The notes under the pieces were generated by a model. It saw only the letters and a program-made list of their open reading frames with translations. It had not been told where the DNA came from and made no database searches. Made by a program: the position numbers and the translations under genes. From SHWC01 sp050173345 (GTDB lineage: Bacteria; Pseudomonadota; Alphaproteobacteria; UBA828), in the NCBI GenBank assembly GCA_050173345.1, contig JBFXKW010000013.1:10889-74888 (forward strand): a stretch of DNA of 64,000 nt, written 5' to 3'. Each line of letters begins with the position of its first letter. Positions within the stretch are counted from its first letter, which is position 1. Of the stretch, positions 16,281 to 25,563 are shown one piece after another.

Positions 16281-17427
16281 GCCGCTCGCGCTTTACGTCC
16301 ACTGGCCGTTCTGCCGCTCGAAATGCCCCTATTGCGACTTCAACAGCCATGTGCGCGACGGCATCGACCAGGCGCGCTGGCGTGCCGCGCTGCTGCGCGA
16401 GCTGGAGGCGACCGCCGCAACGCTCGCGCCGCGAAGGCTGGAGACCATCTTCTTCGGCGGCGGCACGCCCTCGCTCATGCCGCCCGAGACCGCGGCGGCG
16501 CTGATCGAGCGCGCGCGGGCGCTGTTCCCGCCGGCCGGCGCGGTCGAGGTCACGCTCGAGGCCAACCCGACCTCGGTCGAAGCGGCGCGGCTCGGCGCGT
16601 TTCGCGATGCCGGCCTCGACCGGGTCTCGCTCGGCGTGCAGGCGCTCGACGATGCGGCGCTGCGCTTCCTCGGCCGGCAGCACTGCGCGCATGAGGCGAT
16701 CAAGGCGGTCGAGCTTGCGCAGGCGCTGTTCGGGCGCGTCTCGTTCGACCTGATCTATGCCCGCCCCGGCCAAAGCGAGGCCGCGTGGCGCGCCGAGCTG
16801 GGCCAGGCGCTCGCGCTGGCGCGCGGCCACCTTTCGCTCTACCAGCTCACCATCGAGAAGGGCACGCCGTTCCATGCGCTGGCGCGCGACGGCGCCTTCG
16901 CCGTGCCGGACGAGGACGACGCCCACGCGCTCTTCGAGGCGACGCAGGAGCTCACCGAAGCCGCGGGGCTCGCGGCCTACGAGGTCTCGAACCACGCGGC
17001 GGATGGCGAGGCGTGCCGGCACAACCTCGCCTATTGGCGCTATCAGGACTACGCCGGCATCGGGCCGGGCGCGCATGGCCGGCTCGTGCTCGCGGACGGC
17101 CGTGCGGTCGCGACGCGCCGCCACGCCAAGCCCGAGACCTGGCTCGATACGGTCGAGCAGCAGGGCGAGGGCAGCGCCGAGACCGCCGCCCTGAGCCCGC
17201 GCGAACGCGCCGAGGAAATGCTGATGATGTCGCTCAGGCTCGCCGAAGGCCTCGACGTCGCGGCGCTCGAACGGCGCACCGGCATCGCGCTCGACGCGCT
17301 GGCGCCGCCGTCGCGCCGCATGCCGCTCGTCGAAGCCGGGCTCCTCATGGAGGACGACCGCCGGCTGCGCACGACGCGGCGCGGCCGCGCCGTGCTGAAC
17401 GCGTTGACCGCCCGGCTGATCGCCTGA
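16264..17427 (+). CDS. hemW: Radical SAM haem chaperone HemW
   Basis: The 387-residue product carries the radical-SAM cluster motif C-R-S-K-C-P-Y-C (C17, C21, C24) after Y-V-H-W-P-F, then I-F-F-G-G-G-T-P-S-L, the SAM-contacting G-G-G-T-P, and S-L-G-V-Q-A-L-D-D. The C-terminal HemW domain includes E-V-S-N-H-A and G-I-G-P-G-A-H-G-R. HemW-type proteins insert haem into respiratory proteins; they were once called oxygen-independent coproporphyrinogen oxidases. The TTG at 16264 is chosen because only four residues precede the conserved P-L-A-L-Y-V-H-W. It overlaps rdgB, indicating one operon rph?-rdgB-hemW. Confidence 0.93.
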   Translation: MPTGPEPLALYVHWPFCRSKCPYCDFNSHVRDGIDQARWRAALLRELEATAATLAPRRLETIFFGGGTPSLMPPETAAALIERARALFPPAGAVEVTLEANPTSVEAARLGAFRDAGLDRVSLGVQALDDAALRFLGRQHCAHEAIKAVELAQALFGRVSFDLIYARPGQSEAAWRAELGQALALARGHLSLYQLTIEKGTPFHALARDGAFAVPDEDDAHALFEATQELTEAAGLAAYEVSNHAADGEACRHNLAYWRYQDYAGIGPGAHGRLVLADGRAVATRRHAKPETWLDTVEQQGEGSAETAALSPRERAEEMLMMSLRLAEGLDVAALERRTGIALDALAPPSRRMPLVEAGLLMEDDRRLRTTRRGRAVLNALTARLIA

Positions 17428-17495
17428 GCGCGGCTCCGCGCTATTTATGTTGGCTACCGCGCTTCGCGCTACTTGAGCCGATGCTGGTGGTGCGG

Positions 17496-18866
17496 CTAGT
17501 CGTCCGAGCGCGGTTCGGCGGCGCCGGCCTCGCCCGCCGGCTGCGTGCCGGTACCCGCGGTCGCCGGGCTCGGGAAGCGCCCGGGCGCCGGGCTCGCGAC
17601 CTTGAGCGCGCCGCCCGCGCCGATCTCGATCACCGCGAGGCCGCGCTCGGCGGTGCCGCCCGCGCCGAAGCGGAAGATGCCCTCCGTACCGAAGAAGCCG
17701 CGCCGGTCCAACAGCGCGGTCGTGCTGAAATCGGCGCCGGAGCTCCCTTGCGAAAGCAGGATGGCGAGCGCCGCCGCGTCATAGCCGAGCGGCGCGATGC
17801 GATGCGGCTCGTAGCCATAGACCGCCTTGAAGCGCTCGTGGAAATCGGCGACGCCGTCCGGCTGCGGGCTGACATACCAAGCACCGCGCAAGGCAGGCTC
17901 GCTCTGCACGCGCGGATCGGCCCAGAGCCCGGGGCCGAGCAGCTGGACCTTGGGCGCGGTCAGCTCGTGGACGGCGAGCTGCGGCAGCAATTGGAGCAGG
18001 CGCAGGCCGCCCTCGGGGACCACCAGCGCATCGAAGCCGCCCGCCTGCGCCAGACCCCGCACCACCTGCTCGAGCTCCTCGCTGCCCGCGTTGGGGGAAT
18101 AGAACTGCACCGGGCCGAGCGAAGCGCCGCGCGCCACGGTCGTTTCGCGCACGAGGCGGCTCACCAGCTGGCCGTAGCTGTTGGCCGGCGCCAGCACCGC
18201 GAAGCGCTGCCGGCCGTTGGCCTGCGCGTGGCTGACCAGGCGCTCGATCTCCTGGTTCGCGGTGTGGCCGAGCAGGAAGACGCCGTCGCTCGCCGCCTCC
18301 GGGTTGTTCGAGAACGAGACCACGCTGACGCCGCGGGCCTGCGCGAGCGGCGCCACCGCCTGCGCCTCCTGGCTGAACAGGGGGCCGAGCAGCAGGCGCG
18401 CGCCGCCGCCGATCAGCTTCGCAGCGGCCTCGGAGGCGCCCGCCGGCGTGCCGCCGGTATCGGCGGGCAGCAGGGTGAAGCGGTTGTCGGCTGCATCGAA
18501 AAGCGCGAGCTGCGCGGCATCGAGCAGCGCCTGGCCCTCCGCCTTGTGGGGGCCCGAGAGCGGCACCAGGAGGCCGACGCGGACCGCCTCCGGCCGGCCG
18601 ACGATCACGCCCGGGATCGCGCTCTCCGGCGGCAGGGCGGCGAGCGACTGCTCCTCGACCGCCTCGCTGCTCAGCTCGGGCGGCTCGGACGGCAGCGTCT
18701 CGGGCGCGGCCGACTCCTGGTCGGGCGACGGCGCGGTTGCTACCTTGGGCGGCGGGCAGCCGGCCACCAGCAAGGCAAGGCCGAGCGCGAGCACGGCGCA
18801 GAGGGAGGCGCCAAGCCGCGGCCGGCGCTGCCCGAGGCGGAGGAATGGCGTTCGCAGAGACATCAT
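17496..18866 (-). CDS. LpoA/YraM-like penicillin-binding protein activator lipoprotein
   Basis: From the double ATG at 18861-18866 the product has 456 residues, with a basic start, hydrophobic core and lipobox LVAGC. After a Pro/Ser linker it has a periplasmic-binding-protein-like fold: V-G-L-L-V-P-L-S-G-P, L-L-L-G-P-L-F-S-Q-E-A, and G-Y-D-A-A-A-L-A near the end. This is the penicillin-binding protein activator (COG3107) domain; E. coli LpoA stimulates PBP1A from the outer membrane. The LpoA TPR-like N-domain is missing, as usual outside gammaproteobacteria. Divergent from rsmI exactly as yraM is from yraL. Activator function is inferred from family. Confidence 0.85.
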   Translation of the reverse strand: MMSLRTPFLRLGQRRPRLGASLCAVLALGLALLVAGCPPPKVATAPSPDQESAAPETLPSEPPELSSEAVEEQSLAALPPESAIPGVIVGRPEAVRVGLLVPLSGPHKAEGQALLDAAQLALFDAADNRFTLLPADTGGTPAGASEAAAKLIGGGARLLLGPLFSQEAQAVAPLAQARGVSVVSFSNNPEAASDGVFLLGHTANQEIERLVSHAQANGRQRFAVLAPANSYGQLVSRLVRETTVARGASLGPVQFYSPNAGSEELEQVVRGLAQAGGFDALVVPEGGLRLLQLLPQLAVHELTAPKVQLLGPGLWADPRVQSEPALRGAWYVSPQPDGVADFHERFKAVYGYEPHRIAPLGYDAAALAILLSQGSSGADFSTTALLDRRGFFGTEGIFRFGAGGTAERGLAVIEIGAGGALKVASPAPGRFPSPATAGTGTQPAGEAGAAEPRSDD

Positions 18867-18898
18867 TAAGAGAGCCCCGCGCGAGCGGTTGATGATCA

Positions 18899-19796
<898 letters not shown>

Positions 19797-19816
<20 letters not shown>

Positions 19817-20174
19817 ACGCGCCCGCGCCGAACGCTGGGGCGTTCGCGCCGAAGCGCGCGCCGCGCTCTGGCTCAGGCTCGCCGGCTGGCGCGTGCTCGA
19901 ACGGCGCTATCGCGTGCCGGTCGGCGAGATCGACCTGATCGCCGCGCGCGGCGGGCGGCTCGCCTTCATCGAGGTCAAGGCGCGCGCCGATGCAACGGAC
20001 GCGCTCGAAGCGGTCGGCCCCATCAAGCGCCGGCGCATCGAGCGCGCGGCGGCGGCCTTCTTGTCGGCGCATCCCGAATGGAGCAAAGTTTCGCCACGAT
20101 TCGACGTCATGGTCCTCGGCCCGTGGCGCCTGCCGCGTCACCTGAAGGATGCCTGGCGCCCCGATTGGCCCTGA
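19797..20174 (+). CDS. yraN: YraN family (UPF0102) nuclease-fold protein
   Basis: The 125-residue product has the UPF0102 pattern: A-E-A-R-A-A-L-W-L-R-L-A-G-W-R-V-L-E-R-R-Y-R, then V-G-E-I-D-L-I-A-A-R-G-G-R-L-A-F-I-E-V-K-A-R, which is the E-D-E-x-K Holliday-junction-resolvase-like core, and R-F-D-V-M-V. Biochemical activity in the family is unsettled. The ATG at 19797 gives the usual family length; an upstream in-frame start at 19734 lies deep inside rsmI. It is coupled to rsmI and followed by the BON lipoprotein, as in E. coli yraL-yraN-dolP. Confidence 0.92.
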
Positions 20175-20194
20175 CGATCCCTTCGGAGCACAGC

Positions 20195-20851
20195 ATGGCA
20201 GAGCGTCGCCTCCCGAACCTTTCCTTCGCCTCCATGACCTCCAGCCCGGCGCGCAGGCTGCTGGCCGGCGTCGCGCTGCCGGCCGCCCTTCTGCTTGCGC
20301 TCAATGGCTGCGTCGGCATGGTGGTCGGCGGGGCCGCGACCGGCGCGACGGTCGCGGCGCAGGAGCGCTCGGTCGGCGACGCGGTCGACGACCTGACCAT
20401 CCGCACCACGCTCAATGAGCTGTTTCTCCGCGAGAGCCTCGACCTCTACAACGATGTGAGCTTCAGCGTGGTCGAGGGCCGCGTGCTCTTGAAGGGCGCG
20501 GTGCTCAAGCCCGAGCACCGCATCAGGGCGACCCAGCTCGCCTGGCGCGCCGCCGGCGTGCGCGAGGTGATCAACGAAATCCAGGTGACCGACCAGGGCG
20601 GCATCTCCGACTATGCCACCGACACCTGGATTTCCACCCAGCTCAAGACCAAGATGCTGCTCGACAAGGACGTGCTCTCCATCAATTACAATGTCGAGAC
20701 CGTGAACGGCACCGTCTACCTCATGGGCATCGCGCAGGACCAGAAGGAGCTCGACCGGGTGATCATGCTCGCCCGCAACGTGCCCCGGGTGACCGACATC
20801 GTCAGCCACGTGGTCATGAAGGACGACCCGTCGCGGGTGCCGAAGCCGTGA
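20195..20851 (+). CDS. Double-BON-domain lipoprotein (DolP-like)
   Basis: The 218-residue product has a signal sequence ending with the lipobox L-N-G-C followed by V-G-M-V-V-G-G-A-A-T-G-A, as in DolP/YraP. Two BON domains follow: residues about 60-125 (D-L-T-I-R-T-T-L-N-E-L through G-V-R-E-V-I-N-E-I) and 135-215 (I-S-T-Q-L-K-T-K-M-L through V-V-M-K-D-D). BON lipoproteins bind phospholipid and help outer-membrane integrity; E. coli DolP acts near BAM and amidase activation. GGAG lies 6 bases before the ATG. The position after yraN supports orthology with dolP. Confidence 0.88.
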   Translation: MAERRLPNLSFASMTSSPARRLLAGVALPAALLLALNGCVGMVVGGAATGATVAAQERSVGDAVDDLTIRTTLNELFLRESLDLYNDVSFSVVEGRVLLKGAVLKPEHRIRATQLAWRAAGVREVINEIQVTDQGGISDYATDTWISTQLKTKMLLDKDVLSINYNVETVNGTVYLMGIAQDQKELDRVIMLARNVPRVTDIVSHVVMKDDPSRVPKP

Positions 20852-21681
20852 GCAGCGCAGCGGCGATCGAAGCGGCGCTGCAACGGATCGGCGCGCAGGA
20901 GGACGACGCGCTCGACCTCGCCGAGGCCGCGCTGCTCTTGGGCGCGCTCGACCGCCCTTCGGTCAACCTCGGGCGCTATCGGGAGCACCTGGCGCTGCTC
21001 TGCCAGACGGTCGGCGAGGCGGCCGGCGCCGGCACGACGCGGCTCGAAGAGCGCGTCCAGCTCCTCAACGACGTGCTCTATCGCCGCTTCGGCTATAGCG
21101 GCGACACGGCGAGCTATGACGACCCGGACAACGCCAACCTGCTGCGCGTGATCGACCGGCGCATGGGCCTGCCGGTCAGCCTCGGCATCATCTACATCCA
21201 CGCCGCCCGCGCTCAAGGCTGGCCGATTTCCGGCCTCGCCTTCCCCGGCCATTTCCTGGTCCGGCTCGACCTCGGCGCCAGCCGCATGATCGTCGACCCG
21301 TTCCACAACGGCCAGCCGCTCGAGGCGGGGCATCTGCGCGACCTCTTGAAGCAGTTCCAGGGCGCGGGCGCCGAGCTCGAGCCCAGGCATTATGTAGCCG
21401 TCAGCGACCGCGACATCCTGCTCCGGCTCGAGAACAACCTGAAGACCCGCGCGCTGCAGAGCAACGACCCCGAGCGTGCGGCCAATATCCTGAAGCGCAT
21501 GACGCTGGTCGCACCCGAGGCGGCCGGCGCCTGGCGCGAGCTCGGCCTGGTCGAGGCGCACAACGGCAATATCAGGCGCGCGGTGAACGCGCTCGAAACC
21601 TTCCTCACTTTGTCGCCCGGCGGCAAGGACACGGAAAAGACGGTGGCGCTGCTCAAGCGCCTCAGGGGGAGCCTCAACTGA
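20848..21681 (+). CDS. SirB1-family transglutaminase-like/TPR protein
   Basis: The 277-residue product matches the SirB1 (transglutaminase-like) family. After a helical N-terminus comes L-N-D-V-L-Y-R-R-F-G-Y-S-G-D, then G-L-P-V-S-L-G-I-I-Y-I and F-P-G-H-F-L-V-R-L, with the His of the cysteine-protease-like fold but a Ser at the expected Cys position, as commonly seen in this family. The C-terminal 80 residues form TPR-like helices (Y-V-A-V-S-D-R-D-I-L-L-R-L-E-N-N-L-K). Function unknown. GTG start overlaps the BON gene stop by four bases (GTGA). Confidence 0.88.
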   Translation: MSSAAAIEAALQRIGAQEDDALDLAEAALLLGALDRPSVNLGRYREHLALLCQTVGEAAGAGTTRLEERVQLLNDVLYRRFGYSGDTASYDDPDNANLLRVIDRRMGLPVSLGIIYIHAARAQGWPISGLAFPGHFLVRLDLGASRMIVDPFHNGQPLEAGHLRDLLKQFQGAGAELEPRHYVAVSDRDILLRLENNLKTRALQSNDPERAANILKRMTLVAPEAAGAWRELGLVEAHNGNIRRAVNALETFLTLSPGGKDTEKTVALLKRLRGSLN

Positions 21682-21682
21682 G

Positions 21683-22642
21683 ATGAGCCTCGCGGTGGCG
21701 ATCCAGATGGATCCGATGGAAGGCATCGACATCGATGCCGATTCGACCTTCGCGCTCGCCCTCGAGGCCAAGGCGCGCGGCCACGGGCTCTACCACTACC
21801 TGCCCAAGGCCCTTGCCCTGCGCGACGGCCGCGTGGTGGCACGGGTCAGCGCGCTCGACGTGAGGCGCGAGAAGGGCAACCACTTCACGCTCGGCGCACC
21901 CAAGCTAATCGAGCTCGAAACCTTCGACGTCGTGCTGATGCGCCAGGACCCGCCTTTCGACATGGCCTACATCACGGCGACGCACCTGCTCGAGCACGTC
22001 CAGCGCACCACGCTCGTGGTCAACGACCCGGTGCATGTCAGGAACGCGCCCGAGAAGCTCTACGTCACCCATTTCGCCGACCTGATGCCGCCGACGCTGA
22101 TCACCTCGGACGCGCGCCTGGTGCGCGAGTTCCGCGCCGAGCACAAGGACATCGTGATCAAGCCGCTGTTCGGCAATGGCGGCGCCGGCGTGTTCCACAT
22201 CACGCCGGGCGACGAGAACCTCAACGCGCTGCTCGAAATGTTCACCGGCCTGTCGCGCGAGCCGATCATCGTGCAGCGCTACGTGCCCGAGATCAGGCAG
22301 GGCGACAAGCGCATCATCCTGATCGACGGCAAGCCGGTCGGCGCGGTCGCCCGCGTGCCGCCGGCCGGCGAGGCGCGCGCCAATCTGCATGTCGGCGCCA
22401 AGCCCGAACCCGCCAAGCTGAGCGCGCGCGACGAGGAGATCTGCGCCGCGATCGGGCCCGCGCTCAAGCAGCGCGGCCTCGTCTTCGTCGGCATCGACGT
22501 GATCGGCGACTATCTCACCGAGATCAACGTCACCTCGCCGACCGGCATCCAGGAGATCTCCCGCTTCGACGGCAGCAACCTCGCCGGCCTCGTCTGGGAC
22601 GCCATCGAGAAGCGCCGCTCCAGGCAGCGCAAGCGGCTGTAG
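21683..22642 (+). CDS. gshB: Glutathione synthase
   Basis: The 319-residue ATP-grasp enzyme ligates glycine to gamma-glutamylcysteine. It opens with V-A-I-Q-M-D-P-M-E-G-I-D-I-D-A-D-S-T-F, matching GshB; M-R-Q-D-P-P-F-D-M-A-Y-I-T-A-T is the family signature in the substrate domain; K-P-L-F-G-N-G-G-A-G-V-F and D-V-I-G-D-Y-L-T-E-I-N-V-T-S-P-T-G are ATP/Mg2+ and glutathione loops. Start ATG is one base after the SirB1 gene stop, so rsmI to gshB reads as one unit. Confidence 0.97.
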   Translation: MSLAVAIQMDPMEGIDIDADSTFALALEAKARGHGLYHYLPKALALRDGRVVARVSALDVRREKGNHFTLGAPKLIELETFDVVLMRQDPPFDMAYITATHLLEHVQRTTLVVNDPVHVRNAPEKLYVTHFADLMPPTLITSDARLVREFRAEHKDIVIKPLFGNGGAGVFHITPGDENLNALLEMFTGLSREPIIVQRYVPEIRQGDKRIILIDGKPVGAVARVPPAGEARANLHVGAKPEPAKLSARDEEICAAIGPALKQRGLVFVGIDVIGDYLTEINVTSPTGIQEISRFDGSNLAGLVWDAIEKRRSRQRKRL

Positions 22643-22813
22643 ACGGTCCGGCCCGGCAGCCGCAGGCCTGCGATGCGGGGAAACCGGACACAGGCTTGTC
22701 TCTTGCCCGCCAAGCCAGGCCGGAGCACGATCCGCGGCACCGGACGGGCGGCGGCATCCCGCCTGGGATGGCCGTCGGTCCGCGTTCCCGCAACGGACGG
22801 AGAGGGTGGAACC

Positions 22814-23146
22814 ATGGATAGAATCGGGCACTATGTCATCGCGCTCGCGCCAGGCGCCGATCCCGAGAAGTTCAAGGCGCACCTGACCAACGCGCTGTTC
22901 AAGGATCCCTCGGTCATGGCATCGACGCGCATCACGCGCGGCTTCGCCCACCGCCTGCTCGCGGTCGCGGGCGGCCATGACGGCATGCCGGCGAAGTATG
23001 TCTGGCAGGTGACGGCCGATCTGATGGGCAACGGCAATTACGAGTTCGCCCAGAACGCCGCCAAGGTCCAGGCCGGGATTCGGGACTTCGGCGTGTTGAC
23101 CGAGGTGGTCGACCTGATCGACCTCGAGGCCGGCAAGCTCCATTGA
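22814..23146 (+). CDS. Small protein of unknown function
   Basis: The 110-residue product begins MDRIGHYVIALAPGADPEKF and continues with a helix, a beta-rich middle (T-R-I-T-R-G-F-A-H-R-L-L-A-V) and a D-L-I-D-L-E end. The predicted alternation of beta and alpha elements resembles a ferredoxin-like (Dabb/antibiotic-monooxygenase-like) fold, but no signature residue confirms this. No signal peptide. GGTGGA sits four bases before the ATG. A 171-base gap rich in short palindromes separates it from gshB, so it is probably transcribed on its own. Confidence 0.75.
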   Translation: MDRIGHYVIALAPGADPEKFKAHLTNALFKDPSVMASTRITRGFAHRLLAVAGGHDGMPAKYVWQVTADLMGNGNYEFAQNAAKVQAGIRDFGVLTEVVDLIDLEAGKLH

Positions 23147-23241
23147 GCGAGGCGCCGAAACGGCATAGGACTGTTCGTCCCCGCGCCGTCATGCGCCAGA
23201 ATCCCCGGACGCCTCGGCGCGGGCAAGCCCCGGAGGGAAGG

Positions 23242-23667
23242 ATGCGCCGATTCCTGATGGCCGCGGCGCTCGCGGTCGCGCTTCCCGGTGTCGCCCATGC
23301 CGCGGACGGCGGGCCGACGCCCGCGCCCGAAGGCGCCCGCGTCTATATCATCGCGCCGGCGGACGGCGCGACGGTCTCGAACCCGGTCCATGTCGTGTTC
23401 GGGCTCAGCGGCATGGGCGTCGCGCCCGCTGGCATCGAGCACGAGAACACCGGGCACCACCATCTGATCATCGATGCGCCGCTGCCGCCGCTCGACGAGC
23501 CGATCCCGAGCGACGAGCACTACCGGCATTTCGGCAACGGGCAGACCGAGGCGACGATCGAACTCACGCCGGGCAAGCACACGCTGCAGCTCCTGCTCGG
23601 CGATCAGAACCACATCCCGCACACGCCGCCCGTGCTATCGCCGCCGATCACGATCACGGTGGAGTGA
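23242..23667 (+). CDS. DUF4399 secreted protein
   Basis: The 141-residue product has a Sec signal peptide (M-R-R-F-L-M-A-A-A-L-A-V-A-L-P-G-V-A-H-A, cleavage after residue about 20) and one DUF4399 domain. Landmarks are V-Y-I-I-A-P-A-D-G-A-T-V, F-G-L-S-G-M-G-V-A-P-A-G, and a histidine-rich stretch E-N-T-G-H-H-H-L-I-I-D. The His cluster suggests metal binding, which is inference. Periplasmic. GGAGGGAAGG precedes the ATG at 23242; an in-frame ATG at 23143, overlapping the previous gene, would spoil the signal peptide. Confidence 0.85.
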   Translation: MRRFLMAAALAVALPGVAHAADGGPTPAPEGARVYIIAPADGATVSNPVHVVFGLSGMGVAPAGIEHENTGHHHLIIDAPLPPLDEPIPSDEHYRHFGNGQTEATIELTPGKHTLQLLLGDQNHIPHTPPVLSPPITITVE

Positions 23668-23674
23668 CGCGGGC

Positions 23675-24352
23675 TCAGTCCGGCCGGGTGTTGGCCTCGA
23701 TGATCGATTCGAGGCAGGACGGGCAGACCGCGAAGCGCAGCTTTACCGCGGCCGGCCCGCCCATCGCCTGATAGGCCTCGGGCGTGCTCCAGCGCTCCCC
23801 GTCCTCGTGCGTGCCGGGCGGCCAGGCAACCGCATGGCAATAGGCGCAGAGGCGCACGACCGGCCGGGCGAACGAGGCGCCCTGGCCGCGCTGGAAGTTG
23901 GCATGGTCGAAGAGGGCGATGCGCGGCCGGCGCGCCTCGCTCAGCACCTGCGACTGGTAGAGCACCGCGCACAGGCGGCCGCCGACGCGCACCGGCGAGA
24001 TCGACATGCGGGCGACGCGCGCGACCTCGGGCGAATCGCAGCGATGGACGAAGCTGATGCGCTCGCGCTGGCCCGCGCACACGGCATCGTGCAGGCGCCG
24101 ATAGGCGTCGCGCACCTGGTCGTCGAGGGCACCGACCGCGAGCGCCGTGGCAAGCGCCTCCTCGCCGCTCTGCGCAGAGCCATCGGCCGCGTGCGCGCAG
24201 GCATGGCTGAGCTTGGTGGAGGTGGCGAGGATCACCCCGGTCGGGTCCACCAGATAGGCTATGCCGTCTATCGCGTCGAGCAGGGTCTCGGCCGAGAAGC
24301 CGAGATCGCTGTAGCGCAGCGCTTCCGGGATGGAGCGGGCCTCAGCCAACAT
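23675..24352 (-). CDS. PAS-like sensor domain with C-terminal zinc ribbon
   Basis: The 225-residue product has no output domain. Residues 20-140 look PAS-like: L-D-A-I-D-G-I-A-Y-L-V-D-P-T-G-V-I-L-A near the start and a final strand G-R-L-C-A-V-L-Y-Q-S-Q-V. The C-terminal 60 residues carry two CxxC pairs, C169/C172 and C210/C213, enough for one zinc ribbon, flanked by W-S-T-P-E-A-Y. Cytoplasmic. It may be a ligand or redox sensor acting through protein contacts. I know of no named family. It is convergent with the DUF4399 gene. Confidence 0.7.
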   Translation of the reverse strand: MLAEARSIPEALRYSDLGFSAETLLDAIDGIAYLVDPTGVILATSTKLSHACAHAADGSAQSGEEALATALAVGALDDQVRDAYRRLHDAVCAGQRERISFVHRCDSPEVARVARMSISPVRVGGRLCAVLYQSQVLSEARRPRIALFDHANFQRGQGASFARPVVRLCAYCHAVAWPPGTHEDGERWSTPEAYQAMGGPAAVKLRFAVCPSCLESIIEANTRPD

Positions 24353-24466
24353 GAAATTTCTCCGTCTGGCACAACTGACTGCGGAATCTGCCCGTTTCTA
24401 GTTCTTATGGCCTAATCGTAAAGATATTTCCGGTTAACAAGGGTTTAACGAGGTAGCGAGAGGTGG

Positions 24467-24494
24467 GTGACAACGCCGTGTACGGCCTTGTCAC
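24467..24494. repeat. 28-base near-perfect inverted repeat
   Basis: GTGACAA (24467-24473) pairs with TTGTCAC (24488-24494), and between them GCCGT pairs with ACGGC, with a single C/C mismatch. It lies in the 208-base gap between the divergent PAS/zinc-ribbon gene and the DsbA-like gene, 67 bases before the latter. It is not followed by a T run, so an operator is more likely than a terminator. It does not belong to families A-C. Confidence 0.55.
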
Positions 24495-24560
24495 AGCCTC
24501 GGCAACCGGCCCCGGCCGCCCGGTGCAGACAGGCGGCGGCGCGCCGGCTAAGCTGCCGCC

Positions 24561-25364
24561 ATGTCAGCGTTTATGCGCGTCCCCGGCCCTGCGCGGCCCG
24601 GCTTCCTGCTGTTCGCCGCGCTGGCGGTGGCTTTCGTGCTGCTGGCGCGCCCCGCGGCCGCCGAATCCGCGCCGCCGGCCGAGACCGGCGGGCGCTCTGT
24701 CGAGGAGATCGAGCGGATCGTGCGCGACTACCTGCTCGCCCATCCCGAGCTCCTGCTCGAGGTCCAGCAGGCGCTCCAGGTGAAAATGCGCGCGCAGCAG
24801 GAGGCGCAGGACCGCGAGGCCATCGCCGAGCACGCCGCCGCGCTCTTCCTCGACCCGGAGGCGCCGGTCGGCGGCAACCCGGAGGGCAGCATCACGCTCG
24901 TCGAATTCTTCGACTATCGCTGCCCGCATTGCCGCCGGGCGCAGCCGGTGATCGAGCGGGTGATCGCGACCAACGCGGACCTCCGCATCATCTACAAGGA
25001 GCTGCCGATCCTCGGCGAGGAATCGGTGCTGGCGGCGCGCGCCGCGCTGGCCGCCCGGCCGCAGGGCCGCTATGACGCGTTCCACGCCGCGCTCATGCAG
25101 GCCGACGGGCCGTTCACCGAGGCGCGCCTCATGGAGCTCGCGGAAGCCGCCGGGCTCGACGCCGAACGGCTCGCCGAAGACATGGCGGACCCGGCCATCG
25201 AGGCGATCATCGCGGCCAACCGCCGGCTGGCCGAGCGGCTCGGCATCAACGGCACGCCCAATTTCGTCACCAGCGAGCACATCATCCGCGGCGCGCTCGG
25301 GCTCGAGCAGTTCCAGGCGCTGCTCGTCGAGCTCCGCCTCGCCCAGGCCGGGACGGCGGAGTGA
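24561..25364 (+). CDS. DsbA-family thiol oxidoreductase
   Basis: The 267-residue product has an N-terminal signal/anchor (hydrophobic residues 14-34), a charged helical stretch (E-E-I-E-R-I-V-R-D-Y-L-L-A-H-P-E-L-L) and a thioredoxin domain with the active site F-D-Y-R-C-P-H-C-R (C121, C124). Later landmarks include the cis-proline loop G-I-N-G-T-P-N-F-V. The N-terminal helical segment plus DsbA domain matches the alphaproteobacterial ScsC/Com1-like group of periplasmic disulfide enzymes. The CPHC motif suggests an oxidase or isomerase. A second Met at residue 5 is an alternative start. Confidence 0.9.
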   Translation: MSAFMRVPGPARPGFLLFAALAVAFVLLARPAAAESAPPAETGGRSVEEIERIVRDYLLAHPELLLEVQQALQVKMRAQQEAQDREAIAEHAAALFLDPEAPVGGNPEGSITLVEFFDYRCPHCRRAQPVIERVIATNADLRIIYKELPILGEESVLAARAALAARPQGRYDAFHAALMQADGPFTEARLMELAEAAGLDAERLAEDMADPAIEAIIAANRRLAERLGINGTPNFVTSEHIIRGALGLEQFQALLVELRLAQAGTAE

Positions 25365-25390
25365 AGGCAATGGGTTGGTGCGGCGATCTC

Positions 25391-25457
25391 ATCCTTCGAC
25401 AGGCTCAGGATGAGGCCGAAAATAAGGTCCTCATGCTGAGCCCGTCGAAGCATGAGG
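25391..25457. repeat. Family C dispersed palindrome
   Basis: Left arm ATCCTTCGACAGGCTCAGGA and right arm CATGCTGAGCCCGTCGAAGC, with the A-rich centre GGCCGAAAATAAGG. It lies between the DsbA-like and DUF3016 genes, both on the plus strand. Confidence 0.85.
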
Positions 25458-25563
25458 GCAAAAGCACGGCGGCTTTGCCGGGCCTGCCGCCGCGCCATAT
25501 ATTAGGGTATTCGCACCGCGGCTCATGGCTCTGAGGGCATTGCTCCAACCCATGGAGGGGCTG

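Noticed and set aside
17428..17495. Intrinsic terminator after hemW
   Set aside because: AGCGCGG/CCGCGCT followed by ATTTATG looks tempting, but the loop is too small and the T tract too short for a confident call.
22646..22813. Riboswitch upstream of the small protein at 22814
   Set aside because: The gap has several short GC palindromes (for example GTCCGG...CCGGAC and CGCAGGCCTGCG), but no arrangement that I recognise as a known riboswitch; high GC alone gives such pairings.
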